NCBI RefSeq assembly: GCF_036934945.1
Contig: NW_027016727.1
Span: 36,001-100,000 of the forward strand
Length of the DNA stretch: 64,000 nt
Direction: 5' to 3'
Origin: Oncorhynchus masou masou
Taxonomy: Eukaryota; Chordata; Actinopteri; Salmoniformes; Salmonidae
Below the pieces are notes generated by a model. The model did no database searches and was not told the DNA's origin. It worked only from the letters and a program-made list of their open reading frames with translations. This document shows, one piece after another, positions 44,840 to 56,400 of this stretch; the stretch's first letter is position 1, and every line of letters starts with the position of its first letter. Made by a program: the position numbers and the translations under genes.

Positions 44840-45700
44840 GGGCAGGGGGGAGGACCTGATCCTAGATCAGCACACCTATTCAAGAAGATTAATACATATG
44901 GTCCCAGAGCTGTGTAAACATGGGGGTGGTTGCAGGGATGGTATTGTAAATGCTGAGAAATGTTTTGCTATACCTTCCAGAGACAAACTGTAAGAGAAGC
45001 AAAACACTAACTGCATATGAATCCAATAAAATGGGTCCAATAGGCATTTGATTGGTTACCATTGCTGCAAATCAAGAGATGGCAATCTGATGCGACCAAT
45101 AGTAACACACAACGTGTGGTAATTGGACGGGTTCATGTTTTTCATTTGGACAGAAGCAAAAGAATACCTTCGAGTAAAAAAAAAATTAAAAAAAAGTTTA
45201 CCAATTTTCTATACAAGTCAGGATAAGGGGTTATAAGAGCTCCGGGATGAACTTTCCCCTAAGTACCGATCTAGGATCACCCTCCCCAATCCTAACCTTA
45301 ACCATTAGTGGGGAAAATACATAACTGACCCAAGATCAGCATCTAGGGGCAACTTCACCCTACTCCAGAAGAAGAGCGTTCCGAGGGGAAACTTCCATCG
45401 ACGATCCTCATTCTAAGTCGTCTTCATTCAAGCTACCTTGTGCGCTCACAATACGCTGCAGGAAAGAGGGAAATTCTAAATCCATAAACATGAAGAGGAA
45501 ATGGAACACATTTCTTAAGCATTGTTGATATGGGAAAATAATCAAAGTCTCAGGAGTGCTGATCTAGGGTCAGGCCCCGTATTCAAAAAGCATCTACTCA
45601 GGTGCTATATGAATACCGGCTCAGGTCCCCTGTGTCCATTATCTTACTCAAGGTAAAAACAGATCCTAAAATCAGTACTCCTACTCTATGGTTGAGACAT
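44840..45700. repeat. Dispersed repeat fragments in TOMM20 3' UTR and last intron
   Basis: GATCCTAGATCAGCAC (44870), GATCTAGGATCACC (45268), CCAAGATCAGCATC (45330) and GCTGATCTAGGGTCAGG (45559) are variants of one salmonid dispersed motif in both orientations. Confidence 0.45.
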
Positions 45701-48700
45701 GAAAGGACTAAAGATGGTTAAACAGTGTGGTGGGTGCCTTTCATTAGATTAGAAAGACCACCATACTGCTTTCACCTCAAGCTTTGTAAAAAAATAAATA
45801 ATGCTGGAACTGTACTGGGAGGCACCTACAGCTCTACCAAAGTCCTGACATGTTTGTCACCTAAACTCATTATTGAATCAGATTTGACTTCGGTCTAGCA
45901 GATTATACAAATGGCTTAAGGGCAGGGCGATAACTAATTCATTCGAATTTGTTTTAGCACAATGTTCAAATGCCTGTATCGCAAGAATCAGTTTTTATTA
46001 GCGTTCAGTCTCGTCTCCTTCGCTCCTTGTGTGCGCGCACTGTGCACCTTCCCACTAGCACAGACAACAAGCCCCTCCCCCCGCCACTCACAACGAACGA
46101 TAACTTCCTCTGACAACAAGCAGTTAAAAAAAATTAAACGTATAGAATCGTTCACATGGACACCGAAACGCTTAGACACTATTTTACTGTAAGAGACAAG
46201 GACTTAACCTTTCTGATGATATCCTTTTTATGTCTCAACTATCAACATGTAGAACAGACCCCACTAAAACGAGAGTATCAATGAACAAGATTGTGGAAAA
46301 GTCATGCTCAGTTTGTCGGCGCGGCATTGCGGCACCGCAAGCAGCATTTTAGCCACAGCCTTATACAATGTTGCATAATAATACGCATTTATATTAGGAA
46401 TTGGTAACTCGTTCTCATTCCGAGATAAGCGTTGGTTTTCCAGGTAGGCCACTTGATTTCGATATCTAAATAAAGTGGACAGGCTGTTGTTCAAACAGTT
46501 TGAGACAGATTTGGAGGGTCTGTTCATACCTGTTCTACCTTGTTGGCAAGCGAATAGATCCAAGTTGGTTAGACTTGAAATAAAATGTTAGCTGTTGTGC
46601 TTGAGAAATTGTTTATGAGACCTGTTACATTTTCTATAATGCCTGCTACAAGAAATCAGTCATTGTACAGGTTTCTGGTTAAATTTGTAACAAATGGCAT
46701 TTTCATGGACTTGAAAGCCAAATCAATTATTTTTTTAAAAGCAGGTTAAAACTATTTTAATTAAATTAGTCAGTCTTATGGTTGTGGAAGGCTTCTATTT
46801 AGCCTAGTTATAATTTTACAAGCCCTGAATTCATTATTCCTGATTGTTTGAAATGCAGTGTTTGAAATGCAGTGTGTTGACCTTTAACTGCAACAAGGCT
46901 TATGAGAGAACGTTTAAAAATAAAATCTAGGTATATTGGGAATCGCCCATGTTTACAAAATAAAGATGTGATTTTTACACCATATCAGCCAGCCATAATT
47001 GGTTTCCGCTTTCTTGCTTGAATACACTTACTGCAAGTTGCTCCGAATAGAATTGGACCTGTTGCAGTTGCAGGCATTAAAAAGTTAGTTTGTCACAAAC
47101 AGTAGGAGACGAGAGCGCTGTGTTGCACACACAAAGTTTCTGCTAATAATGCAGCAACTATCCTGAAACGTATAAGAGGCACTGTACCTGGCTGATGGTT
47201 AGTGTTGTTACATAAGCTCAATGTTGAATAGGCTTGCAGTTCTGACTATATATTATACATATCTAATATCATTAGATACATTAGCTTCCTTGATTGTATG
47301 CACTTACTGTACACAGCCCAGGGTAGGAGTGTCTGCTAAATGACCTTGAAGTGGAGAAAAGGACTGTACCTGGCTGATAGTGGGCAGTTTGGTGAGTAGC
47401 ATCTGGAAGACAGGTGGCGGGAGGGTCTGCTGCAGCACCTGGAGAAGCTGCTGGGGCTGGCCGCACACGGCAATGGCGTTGGTCAGATGCTCCACGCCGT
47501 TCTCGTAGTCACCTATACCGGAACACCAAGTGCAGAGGTTTAGAGCGACAAAACAAGTAGTACATCACATGGAGAACAGTGTCGTTACTCCGGTCACAAG
47601 TAAATTAGGTAGTGCATTATATGGAGTACAGTGCACTATATTGGGAATAGTGAATCACACACACAGACCAAGTGATGTCAATGTAAGACTGGTTTACCCT
47701 GAGCCAATAGCTCCTCTCCCAGCTGAATCTCCTCCAGAAAGAACTTCTGGACCGCCTCTGCATCCTTCAGGTCTGGGAGCTGCAAGAGTCCCACAACACA
47801 CACTACTTTCCATAGGTCAAGGAATAACTCAAACGTAATGTACTGGTGGAAAATCTGTTGTCGGTGGCCTATGCTCCAGGAGAAATAAAAGGTCTATTCA
47901 AATGAGTCGGGCAATCCACAGAGGCGTGCCATTTCAACAGGTGCAAGGTTAGAGTTCAATTTAAGTGAACTCTTAGCGCACAGCAGTTCTTGCTGGGTTT
48001 GCACTTCCTCCATTGGAAAAACAATGGTTCTGTGGCGAACAAGCCATTCTCGTGCGAGTCCAGTATATGGGCCTTAAGGGAAGAGTAGTCAAGTCGGTCC
48101 GTTTCTATTGGGGAGCTATACAGTTGTTGACAGAAATTTGGTACCACTGTACAGACAAAAAGGTTTAGTCCATGCACTAATTCCAGTCTCAAAACAGTCC
48201 TACCCAGCCATCACCTTGCGGTGTCCCAATACATGCCAGTGAAGATCGTCTCTTATTTATTTCACTGGAGAATATTTCCCACATGGTATCATCTGACGTG
48301 TACTAGACATTACTTCTTTAGACATGTGTTCATTGAGGAAGAATTTAACTATTACCTTGAGGGGATTTTACTCACCTTCGACAGTCCTGTCCCTTGTTTT
48401 GCAGCCGCCTGATTTCGCCTCCCTGGGGCAGAGGTAACACAATCACTGTTAATATAAATAGCTTTGGGGATTGTTCCTGTTTGTACTTAGACATCTTAGT
48501 TTCTCTGGCAATCCTACAATGCAAGACTATGATTAGGAACCATAAGGAAGTCACATGAACATCCTAAATTGACCCCCTGAAGTACAGCTTCAGTCTTGAA
48601 CAAAGCTCCAATATAATCCCCACCCCTTCTGATATCCCTTGATAAAGTGGTTTACCCAGGTCAGAATCAGGAAATAAGTGTAGCCGCTAAGTAGCAAGTG

Positions 48701-49729
48701 ACAACTAGCCAAACAATCCTAGTTTTTTTCTCACTGATAGGGTGATGAACTACCACAGTGGAAGGTGAATGACAAAAAGGCTAACAGAGGAACATGGCTC
48801 ATTCAATTGCAATAAAGCAGGTGTATAACGCATTGTGGCCAGCTGACAACCAAAAGGATGTGACATGCATCCATATTTGTATTCTAATTCGTAGCTCTAT
48901 TGGAGTAAGGGATTCTGGGTAGAAGACAAGGCAGAGCTGCCATGATGTAGTGCGTGGAGGTGTGGCCATTCCCACTCATTTATTTTAGATCCCCTTATGA
49001 GTTATGCAGTCTCATCATTAAAGTTCGCAGTCTAATGCACTTAAGACGCATTGTCAGCTTCTTCATACCAACAACCCACGGCCTCAAATGAGCGGTAGGC
49101 CTGGATAGATTAACATTAGGGATATCCAGGTTGCTTTTAATCCTGCTTGGCAAGCTCGGTCTGATATGGCTAGTAGCCTAGAATGGTTGGTTTAGGTTAC
49201 ATAACAGTTCAAAACACTACCAATGAATGAATCAGGGTAGGTGCAGCTTTCCATGTCTGAATTCAACTAACAGAACGCTTGTGAGTAGGAAGTACATTAA
49301 TACATGATATAGAAGCTAGTTATCTGAGAAACGCTCAACTCTAAGATAACAGAGTTGGGCGTTCCTCTGCTAGGAGCTAACGTCTGCACTGGCTAGTTAA
49401 GTGCAGGGATTTTGGGGGTTAGCAGTGCGGTGACAATGAATGAATCAGATCTATTGCACAAACCATTAACGTTACCATTCAAGCTTCTATACTTCGCTAA
49501 TTGGGAATAGTTAAACGAGTTCGGCCTGGCTCGGGCATTTTGTTGCATCTCAGGTCTCCCAAACATAGACCTGAGTGGGGTGTACAGGACGCAGACAACA
49601 CTCACGTTCTCGCAGCCTGTTCTTGAAGTTGGGGTCACTCCGTCTTTTCCTGTCGTAGTAGATGCAGTAGCCGACGAACAGAGCCCCGCAAACACCGGCG
49701 GCTATCGTGCTCGATTTACCGCCCATCAT
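45408..49729 (-). CDS. tomm20: TOM20 mitochondrial import receptor, 5 exons
   Basis: Outer-membrane receptor of the TOM complex; it recognises N-terminal presequences of mitochondrial precursors. Exons (high to low): 49729-49606, 48422-48376, 47779-47698, 47512-47370, 45455-45408. The sum is 444 nt, 147 codons plus stop (human 145). The N-terminal membrane anchor is AAGVCGALFVGYCIYYD, followed by basic RKRRSDPNFKNRLRE. Exon 2 is a diverged, basic linker. The TPR-like receptor domain follows (KFFLEEIQLGEELLAQG, HLTNAIAVCGQPQQLL, TLPPPVFQMLL), and the acidic tail is NEDDLE. The ATG at 49729 precedes a second ATG directly; either could be used. In plus coordinates TTTATT at 44572 probably ends the transcript. 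A vertebrate genome may have two tomm20 paralogs; which one this is cannot be told. Confidence 0.93.
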
Positions 49730-50125
49730 CACTTCCGAAATGTTTGATATTTCTGTGTTAACAAAGATAATATTTCAATTTTGGCTTATATCAGAGGCGG
49801 TACATGACCTCACACAGGCGCAAGTTCCCAGCAAAAAGGACCCGTAGGACCACTGACTAATTTGACAGCTAGGGTGTCCGCATTGACCGCCTGATTAAAA
49901 ATAATACAACGTTAATTCCCAATCACATTATATCTCCGATAACGTATGCATTTTGAGTGCATATAAAGTGTTGGATGTTGTTGAACTCAGATGGGGAAAA
50001 AATACATGTGTTAGGATTTCTTTAAATCAATGTAAGTAGCAGTCGGTCGCATTGAAATGTAAGTGCCACAAGGTGGTAGTAGCAGTTCATTAAAAAAAGA
50101 AGCAGCAGGCTAATGATCACATATC
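49730..50125. promoter_or_regulatory. TOMM20 upstream region
   Basis: On the minus strand CGGAAGTG lies at about 49731-49738, right before the start codon. It is an ETS/NRF-2-type core, common in promoters of nuclear genes for mitochondrial proteins. The 5' UTR must be short or the site lies within it. No TATA box was seen. The region ends at a LINE insertion (50126). Confidence 0.4.
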
Positions 50126-52605
50126 AAATCAAATCAATCAAATTTTATTTGTCACATACACATGGTTAGCAGATGTTAATGCGAGTGTAGCGAAATGGTT
50201 GTGCTTCTAGTTTCCGACAATGCAGTAATAACCAACAAGTAATCTAGCTAACAATTCCAAAACTACTACCTTATAGACACAAGTGTAAGGGGATAAAGAA
50301 TATGTACATAAAGATATATGAATGAGTGATGGTACAGAGCGGCATAGGCAAGATACAGTAGATGGTATTGAGTACAGTATATACATATGAGATGAGTATG
50401 TAAACAAAGTGGCATAGTTAAAGTGGCTAGTGATACATGTATTACATAAAGATGCAGTAGATGATATAGAGTACAGTATATGCGTATACATATAAGATAA
50501 ATAATGTTGGGTATGTAAACATTATATTAGGTAGCATTGTTTAAAGTGGCTAGTGATATATTTTACATCATTTCCCATCAATTCCCATAATTAAAGTGGC
50601 TGGAGTTGAGTCAGTGTGTTGGCAGCAGCCACTCAATGTTAGTGGTGGCTGTTTAAAGGTCTGATGACCTTGAGATAGAAGCTGTTTTTCACGCCTTCTG
50701 GATGATAGCGGGGTGAACAGGCAGTGGCTCGGGTGGTTGTTGTCCTTGATGATCTTTATGGCCTTCCTGTGACATCGGGTGGTGTAGGTGTCCTGGAGGG
50801 CAGGTAGTTTGCCCCCGGTGATGCGTTGTGCAGACCTCACTACACTCTGGAGAGCCTTACGGGTGTGGGTGGAGCAGTTGCCGTACCAGGCGGTGATACA
50901 GCCCGACAGGATGCTCTCGATTGTGCATCTGTAGAAGTTTGTGAGTGCTTTTGGTGACAAGCCAAATTTCTTCAGCCTCCTGAGGTTGAAGAGGCGCTGC
51001 TGCGCCTTCTTCACGATGCTGTCTGTGTGGGTGGACCAATTGTGTGGGTGTGATGTGTACGCCGAGGAACTTAAAACTCACTACCCTCTCCACTACTGTT
51101 CCATCGATGTGGATAAGGGGGGGGGGGGGGGGGGTTTCCCTCTGCTGTTTCCTGAAGTCCACAATCATCTCCTTGGTTTTGTTGACGTTGAGTGTGAGGT
51201 TATTTTCCTGACACCACACTCCGAGGGCCCTCACCTCCTCCCTGTAGGCCGTCTCGTCGTTGTTGGTAATCAAGCCTACCGCTATTGTGTCGTCCGCAAA
51301 CTTGATGATTGAGTTGGAGGCGTGCGTGTCCACGCAGTCGTGGGTGAACAGGGAGTACAGGAGAGGGCTCAGAACGCACCCTTGTGGGGCCCCAGTGTTG
51401 AGGATCAGCGGAGTGGAGATGTTGTTGCCTACCCTCACCACCTGGGAACGGCCCGTCAGGAAGTCCAGTACCCAGTTGCACAGGGCGGGGTCGAGACCCA
51501 GGGTCTCGAGCTTGATGACGAGCTTGGAGGGCACTATGGTGTTGAATGCCGAGCTGTAGTCGATGAACAGCATTCTCACATAGGTATTCCTCTTGTCCAG
51601 GTGGGTTAGGGCAGTGTGCAGTGTGGTTGAGATTGCATCGTCTGTGGACCTATTTGGGCGGTAAGGAAATTGGAGTGGGTCTAGGGTGTCAGGTAGGGTG
51701 GAGGTGATATGGTCCGTGACTAGTCTCTCAAAGCACTTCATGATGACGGAAGTGAGTGCTACGGGGCGGTAGTCGTTTAGCTCAGTTACCTTAGCTTTCT
51801 TGGGAACAGGAACAATGGTGGCCCTCTTGGAGCATGTGGGAACAGCAGACTGGGATAGGGATTGATTGAATATGTCCGTAAAACACACCAGCCAGCTGGT
51901 CTGCACATGCTCTGAGGGCGCGGCTGGGGATGCCGTCTGGGCCTGCAGCCTTGCGAGGGTTGACACATTTAAATGTTTTCCTCACGTCGGCTGCAGTGAA
52001 GGAGAGTCCGCATGTTTTGGTTGCGGGCCGTGTCCGTGGCACTGTATTGTCCTCAAAGCGGGCAAAAACGTTATTTAGTCTGCCTGGGAGCAAGACATCC
52101 TGGTCCGTGACGGGGCTGGTTTTCTTTTTGTAATCCGTGATTGACTGTAGACCCTGCCACATACCTCTTGTGTCTGAGCCGTTGAATTGAGATTCTACTT
52201 TGTCTCTATACTGACGCTTAGCTTGTTTGATTGCCTTGTGGAGGGAATAGCTACAATGTTTGTATTCGGTCATGTTTCCGGTCACCTTGCCCTGATTAAA
52301 AACAGTGGTTTGTGCTTTCAGTTTCACGCGAATGCTGCCATCAATCCACGGTTTCTGGTTTGGGAATGTTTTAATCGTTGCTATGGGAACGACATCTTCA
52401 ACGCACGTTCTAATGAACTCGCTCACCGAAACAGCGTATTTGTCAATGTTGTCGTTTGATGCAATACGAAACATATCCCAGTCCACGTGATGGAAGCAGT
52501 CTTGGAGTGTGGAATCAGCTTGGTCGGACCAGCGTTGAACAGACCTCAGCGTGGGAGCTTCTTGTTTTAGTTTCTGTCTGTAGGCAGGGATCAACAAAAT
52601 GGAGT
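50126..52605 (-). mobile_element. 5'-truncated LINE upstream of TOMM20
   Basis: Same family as 6912-9974. The 3' end has an AAATC-repeat tail (50126-50145) and the TTTGTCACATACACATGG block. ORF2 on the minus strand spans about 52600-50690 in several frames. It carries a linker (KPWIDGSIRVKLKAQTT), reverse transcriptase (a frame from 51966 with LNDYRPVALTSVIMKCFERLV, GAPQGCVLSPLLYSLFTHD and FADDT) and the C-terminus (RRLKKFGLSPKALTNFY). The endonuclease is missing. A run of 18 G near 51117-51134 sits in one frame break. A segment of the C-terminal end (near 50690) is deleted. Inactive. Confidence 0.8.
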
Positions 52606-53448
52606 ATGATACAATTTAACAGTATTTTCCCCAGAGTAACAAAAATAGAAACAATTTAACTACAACTCTAGGTATTTTGACTGTCTGGGGTAGACCACAC
52701 AGCAGCAAACAATGTCCAAGTGAAATATTGAACATGATGCTACATGGTGAATGACACAATCATCTAGACAAGTAAGAAAACATGTACAATTTTGCTTTCA
52801 CTATGACCAATTCATTTACGAAAAATTATGCCAGTTGCTCATATGCCTGTCTGGCCTTAGTTGGCACTTCTCATCTCCCAGATGATAGCAAATCCCTAGA
52901 AGTGCTGCTCAACAGAACAAGTGGTCAGCTGCATTACATGTGCAAATCCAGACTGCTGCAAAAATATACCACCTTGACTATTAGGCTTCTGAGGGCACAT
53001 GCTCAGACCTGCATTAATACAACCATCAGGCATGCACATCCTTGCATGGATTACATCATCACCATACTGTGTCTGGAATTACGTGTACCTTTGCCTTTAA
53101 ATGGCAACCGAGCCGTTCTGCACCCTTGCACAATTTCTGTGGCCGGTTGTTGTGGTTACAGTTTATTAAAGGGATAACTGAACCTTAGAGATTGACGTCA
53201 TTGACCACACGTCGCCGGTTGACAGGATTTTGGAAGGGTGTGTGTGCTTTTGGGGGGGGTTTCCAGTTAAGCTGTGGGTGTGTGGTTGTGTGTGTGCATG
53301 TGTGTTTGTACAAGTGTGTGTTTGAACAAGTGTGTGTACACCTTCATTCCCTTATTTATGTTTCTATGTGTGTGTGTATGTGCACATGCATTGCATGTGT
53401 ACTTCTTCATACTTCCGTGTGTGTGTGTGTGTGTGTTTATGTATGTAT
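52606..53448. other. Unassigned sequence with TG-rich stretches
   Basis: No recognisable gene. Open frames at 52782-53177 and 53192-53582 lack domains; the second is driven by TGTG repeats (53275-53440). Confidence 0.35.
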
Positions 53449-53524
53449 CAGTGGAGGCTGTGGAGGAGACTCATAATAATGACCAGAATAAAGTGAGTCG
53501 TCCTCCCCTCAGCAGCCTCCACTG
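53449..53524. mobile_element. 76-bp hairpin, MITE relic
   Basis: Perfect 12-bp ends CAGTGGAGGCTG (53449-53460) and CAGCCTCCACTG (53513-53524), with further pairing inside (GGAGGAGACTCA with TGAGTCGTCCTCC). It resembles the ends of a common salmonid palindromic element with most of the middle removed. Confidence 0.7.
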
Positions 53525-54739
53525 GCATGTATGTGGTTGTGCGTACGTGTCTACACTTGTCTGTGGACAGTTTACATGGTAGGAGGAATATCCGTCTGCC
53601 TTGTCATCTCTCTTGCCAGCGGCTTAGCAGCTTGCACCTGGTATGCAGCTGCCTGGGGGTTGGCGAAGAATATTCCCCTCAGGGACATCTAGCACCGCTG
53701 GTGCCCGGGCATGACGTGAGTCAGCTCAGCCAGAGGCTCGTCTTCTCGCGGCGGTGGGTTATTATTACCATTACTCAATCGTTCCTGGAAGCTACTTTGG
53801 AAGCCCTACTGTATGTGATCCATGTGCGTGTGTGTTCGGAGGTCTCCTAATCCATGCTGTCATCCCAGGCCACATTATACATGTCTGTAGCAATTCCCTA
53901 GAAAACAAGAACTCTTGTCAATAGCTGGGACTCAGACAGATCTTATGTCGATGTGGGTTGGAGGTTTGGATAGAAGACATTGACACACACATCAGAGACT
54001 GTTTAGGGATGTTGTACAAATAATGGTTGTTGCAAAACTATCTTTCAATCAGATAGTAGAATTATGTAAGACTTTAGAGTTTACAAAGAGAACCGACCAA
54101 TGGGGATGCTTTACTGACTGATTCCTACATATCTCTCTTAAAACCACTTATATGGGAATAACTTGTACTGTTCTCCTGGGTGTGCTAAGGTTCGCAATAA
54201 GACAGGAGACACCCTGCAGTTGCTTATTGTGCTGTATACGAGCCACACTGTATACCTTTATTGGCTGTGCACATAGCAGTATTCAAATAATTAAGCATGC
54301 TCCATAAAGGCTAGGCAATTAGCATGCTTGGGCTCATAATCCAATCAGTGTGCATGATGCTGCACGGTGAGCTCGTCGCTATATGACGTTCGCAGCCATG
54401 CTGACTCGGCACATTTACTGCAAAACCTGGCATGGCGACTTGCGTCTGCGAGTGCAAAAGTAATTATCTTCCTCTGCACTGTCATCTTCCTTGGAATGGT
54501 GCGCTTACTCCTCCGTTGCCATGGTTTTGGACCAGAGAGGTAACCATGGCAACACTGTTGGTATTCCCTAAAGCGGTGGAGAGAGATAAGATAGAGGGGG
54601 GGGGGGATGTTGAGAGGGCGAGAGAAAGAGAGAGCTGTTCAAACATGACCGGATTTTTGAAAAAGCGGTAATTTCAGAGCAGCTGAATAAGGCAGATATG
54701 CACACACACGACCACAGGTCTTTCCCACTGATGCTTCAC
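53525..54739. other. Unassigned intergenic sequence
   Basis: No gene or named repeat was recognised. A small GA-rich run lies near 54590-54635. Confidence 0.35.
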
Positions 54740-54741
54740 AT

Positions 54742-54838
<97 letters not shown>
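54740..54838. repeat. CA microsatellite, about 48 repeats
   Basis: Uninterrupted CA dinucleotides for nearly 100 bp. The open frames spelling HTHT or VCVC here are artefacts. Confidence 0.98.
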
Positions 54839-56167
54839 AAGCAAGTGTTTTTGAGTGGAGATTTTGCACAAGGGCTCTAGTGAAGGAAAGCTTGCAGGGA
54901 CAAACAGAGAATTAATTATTTTTACCCTGGCTGCAGCTGCTTTTCTGTTTGTCTTGGCAGCCCTGGATCCAGCAGAAGAGAGACAGGCCAGGAGACAGGA
55001 ACTGAAAAAAAATCCCCCTCTCTTACTATTGGAATAAAATACAGAACGTTTTGAATCCCGGCCCAGGAACGTCCCATAAAACTGGAAATGGCAGGCCTAC
55101 CCTGTATTTTCCATGAACCCTGTACTCTCCCCATTCCAAAGGCTATGTCATTAGATGTGTTTTCAAGGGAGCAACACGTAGTGGAACCAGGAATGGAGGA
55201 AGGAGGGAGAGAGGATGGCAGGCTTGCCAACTCTCTGAGCCAAGTGGAGAAAGAGAGAGACTTTTCTGTTTAGGTTGTCTGAATGGAGGAGAGAGTGCTG
55301 ACTGAAAAGGAATGGAAAGTGAGAGAGAGAGGGAAGGGAGAGCGAGAGGTAAAGACGACCGCTTGTGTTAGCATGGTGTTGCGCCCCAGGACCCCGTTAG
55401 CTAGCTTTCTATTCAGCTCTTGGCATCGGCATTGGTGGTGGAGGTTTAATCGGCAGCTGTAAGTGAACCATGTCTCCCTCTCTGCAGTGCTCCAACTAGT
55501 CCTCCATGTTGAAATCAACACTCCCTCCCTCTGGGGTCAGTAAGGGGAAAGTAAGCGCCCGCAGTGGAGGCTGGCTACAGCTCCAGACAGTTTCCTTCCC
55601 TTTCCCTCCACCCTTGTGGGTGAGTGGAATCTCTGGACGGATATGAGTGCAACAGAGTTCTGGCCAGTGAGAGTTGGCTACCATTTAATCTCCAAAAGTT
55701 AGCTGAGTTAGCTCCGGGACCAAGAGGTAGCTTTTAGGCTATTTAGCATTTTAGAATTACCTCTATATTCTGAGTTAGCTCTAGGATTATCATTTTGTTG
55801 TAGAGCTTGAGATATAGTTTAGGGTTTGAGCTGTGAGGGAGCCAAAGAGGACTAGAGGGATTTGATAAAAGAGGGAAAGATGGAGTGGGCTGTTTGGCAC
55901 AGTGAGAGAGAAGAGGCTGCTGAGCCGAGGCAGATAGCCCACCACTCTTCAGCTTTCAATAGGGGTAGCTGCTGCTCCAGCACAACATTCACAGCACCAC
56001 ACACACACAGAAAAACACACTCGCTCACTCAAACACTAAAACACACACACACACACACACACACACTCAGAGAAACACACACTTTCCGAAAACAAGATAA
56101 CTTTCATCTGAAGTAATGGGTGAATGACACTAAAAAAGTAGTAGTCTACGAGTAGGTTATATCAATA
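54839..56167. other. Unassigned intergenic sequence with purine-rich stretches
   Basis: GA-rich patches (55190-55345) and a short CA run (56041-56066). No gene evidence. Confidence 0.35.
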
Positions 56168-56400
56168 CGCACAACCCACTGGGCACAGACGTCAGCTCAA
56201 CGTCCAGTCAACTAACATGAATTCAACGTGAAATCAACAAAACATTTCACCGTATCATTGGATTTAGGTTAAAAGTTGGGTGAAAAAAAAAAAAATCCCT
56301 TAAATTGATTACTTTTTTCAAATTCAATCGGTTTTCCATCTTGATTCAACGTAATGACAAGGAAACAACTTTGATTCAACCCGTTTTTTGCCATGTGGGA
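56168..56400. repeat. Dispersed repeat, copy 1
   Basis: Begins ACGCACAACCCACTGGGC and continues with GAATTCAACGTGAAATCAAC and TTGATTCAACCCG. Such CAACGT and TTCAAC blocks belong to a common salmonid dispersed repeat. The first 43 bases recur exactly at 58128. Confidence 0.6.

Noticed and set aside
49550..49732. TOMM20 start at 49732
   Set aside because: The codon there is GTG; the first ATG is at 49729, directly followed by another ATG.
50568..51966. A host gene upstream of TOMM20
   Set aside because: The 369-codon frame has LINE reverse transcriptase motifs (FADDT, GAPQGCVLSP) and an AAATC-tailed 3' end; it is a retrotransposon copy.
53192..53850. Cys-rich small secreted protein frames
   Set aside because: They arise from TGTG repeats and have neither a convincing signal peptide nor splice structure.
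54639..54880. Open frames of repeated HT or VC residues
   Set aside because: Translation of the CA microsatellite; no start context, splice sites or domain.
55862..56116. 84-codon open frame with His-Thr repeats
   Set aside because: Partly CA microsatellite, no recognisable domain or conserved start context.
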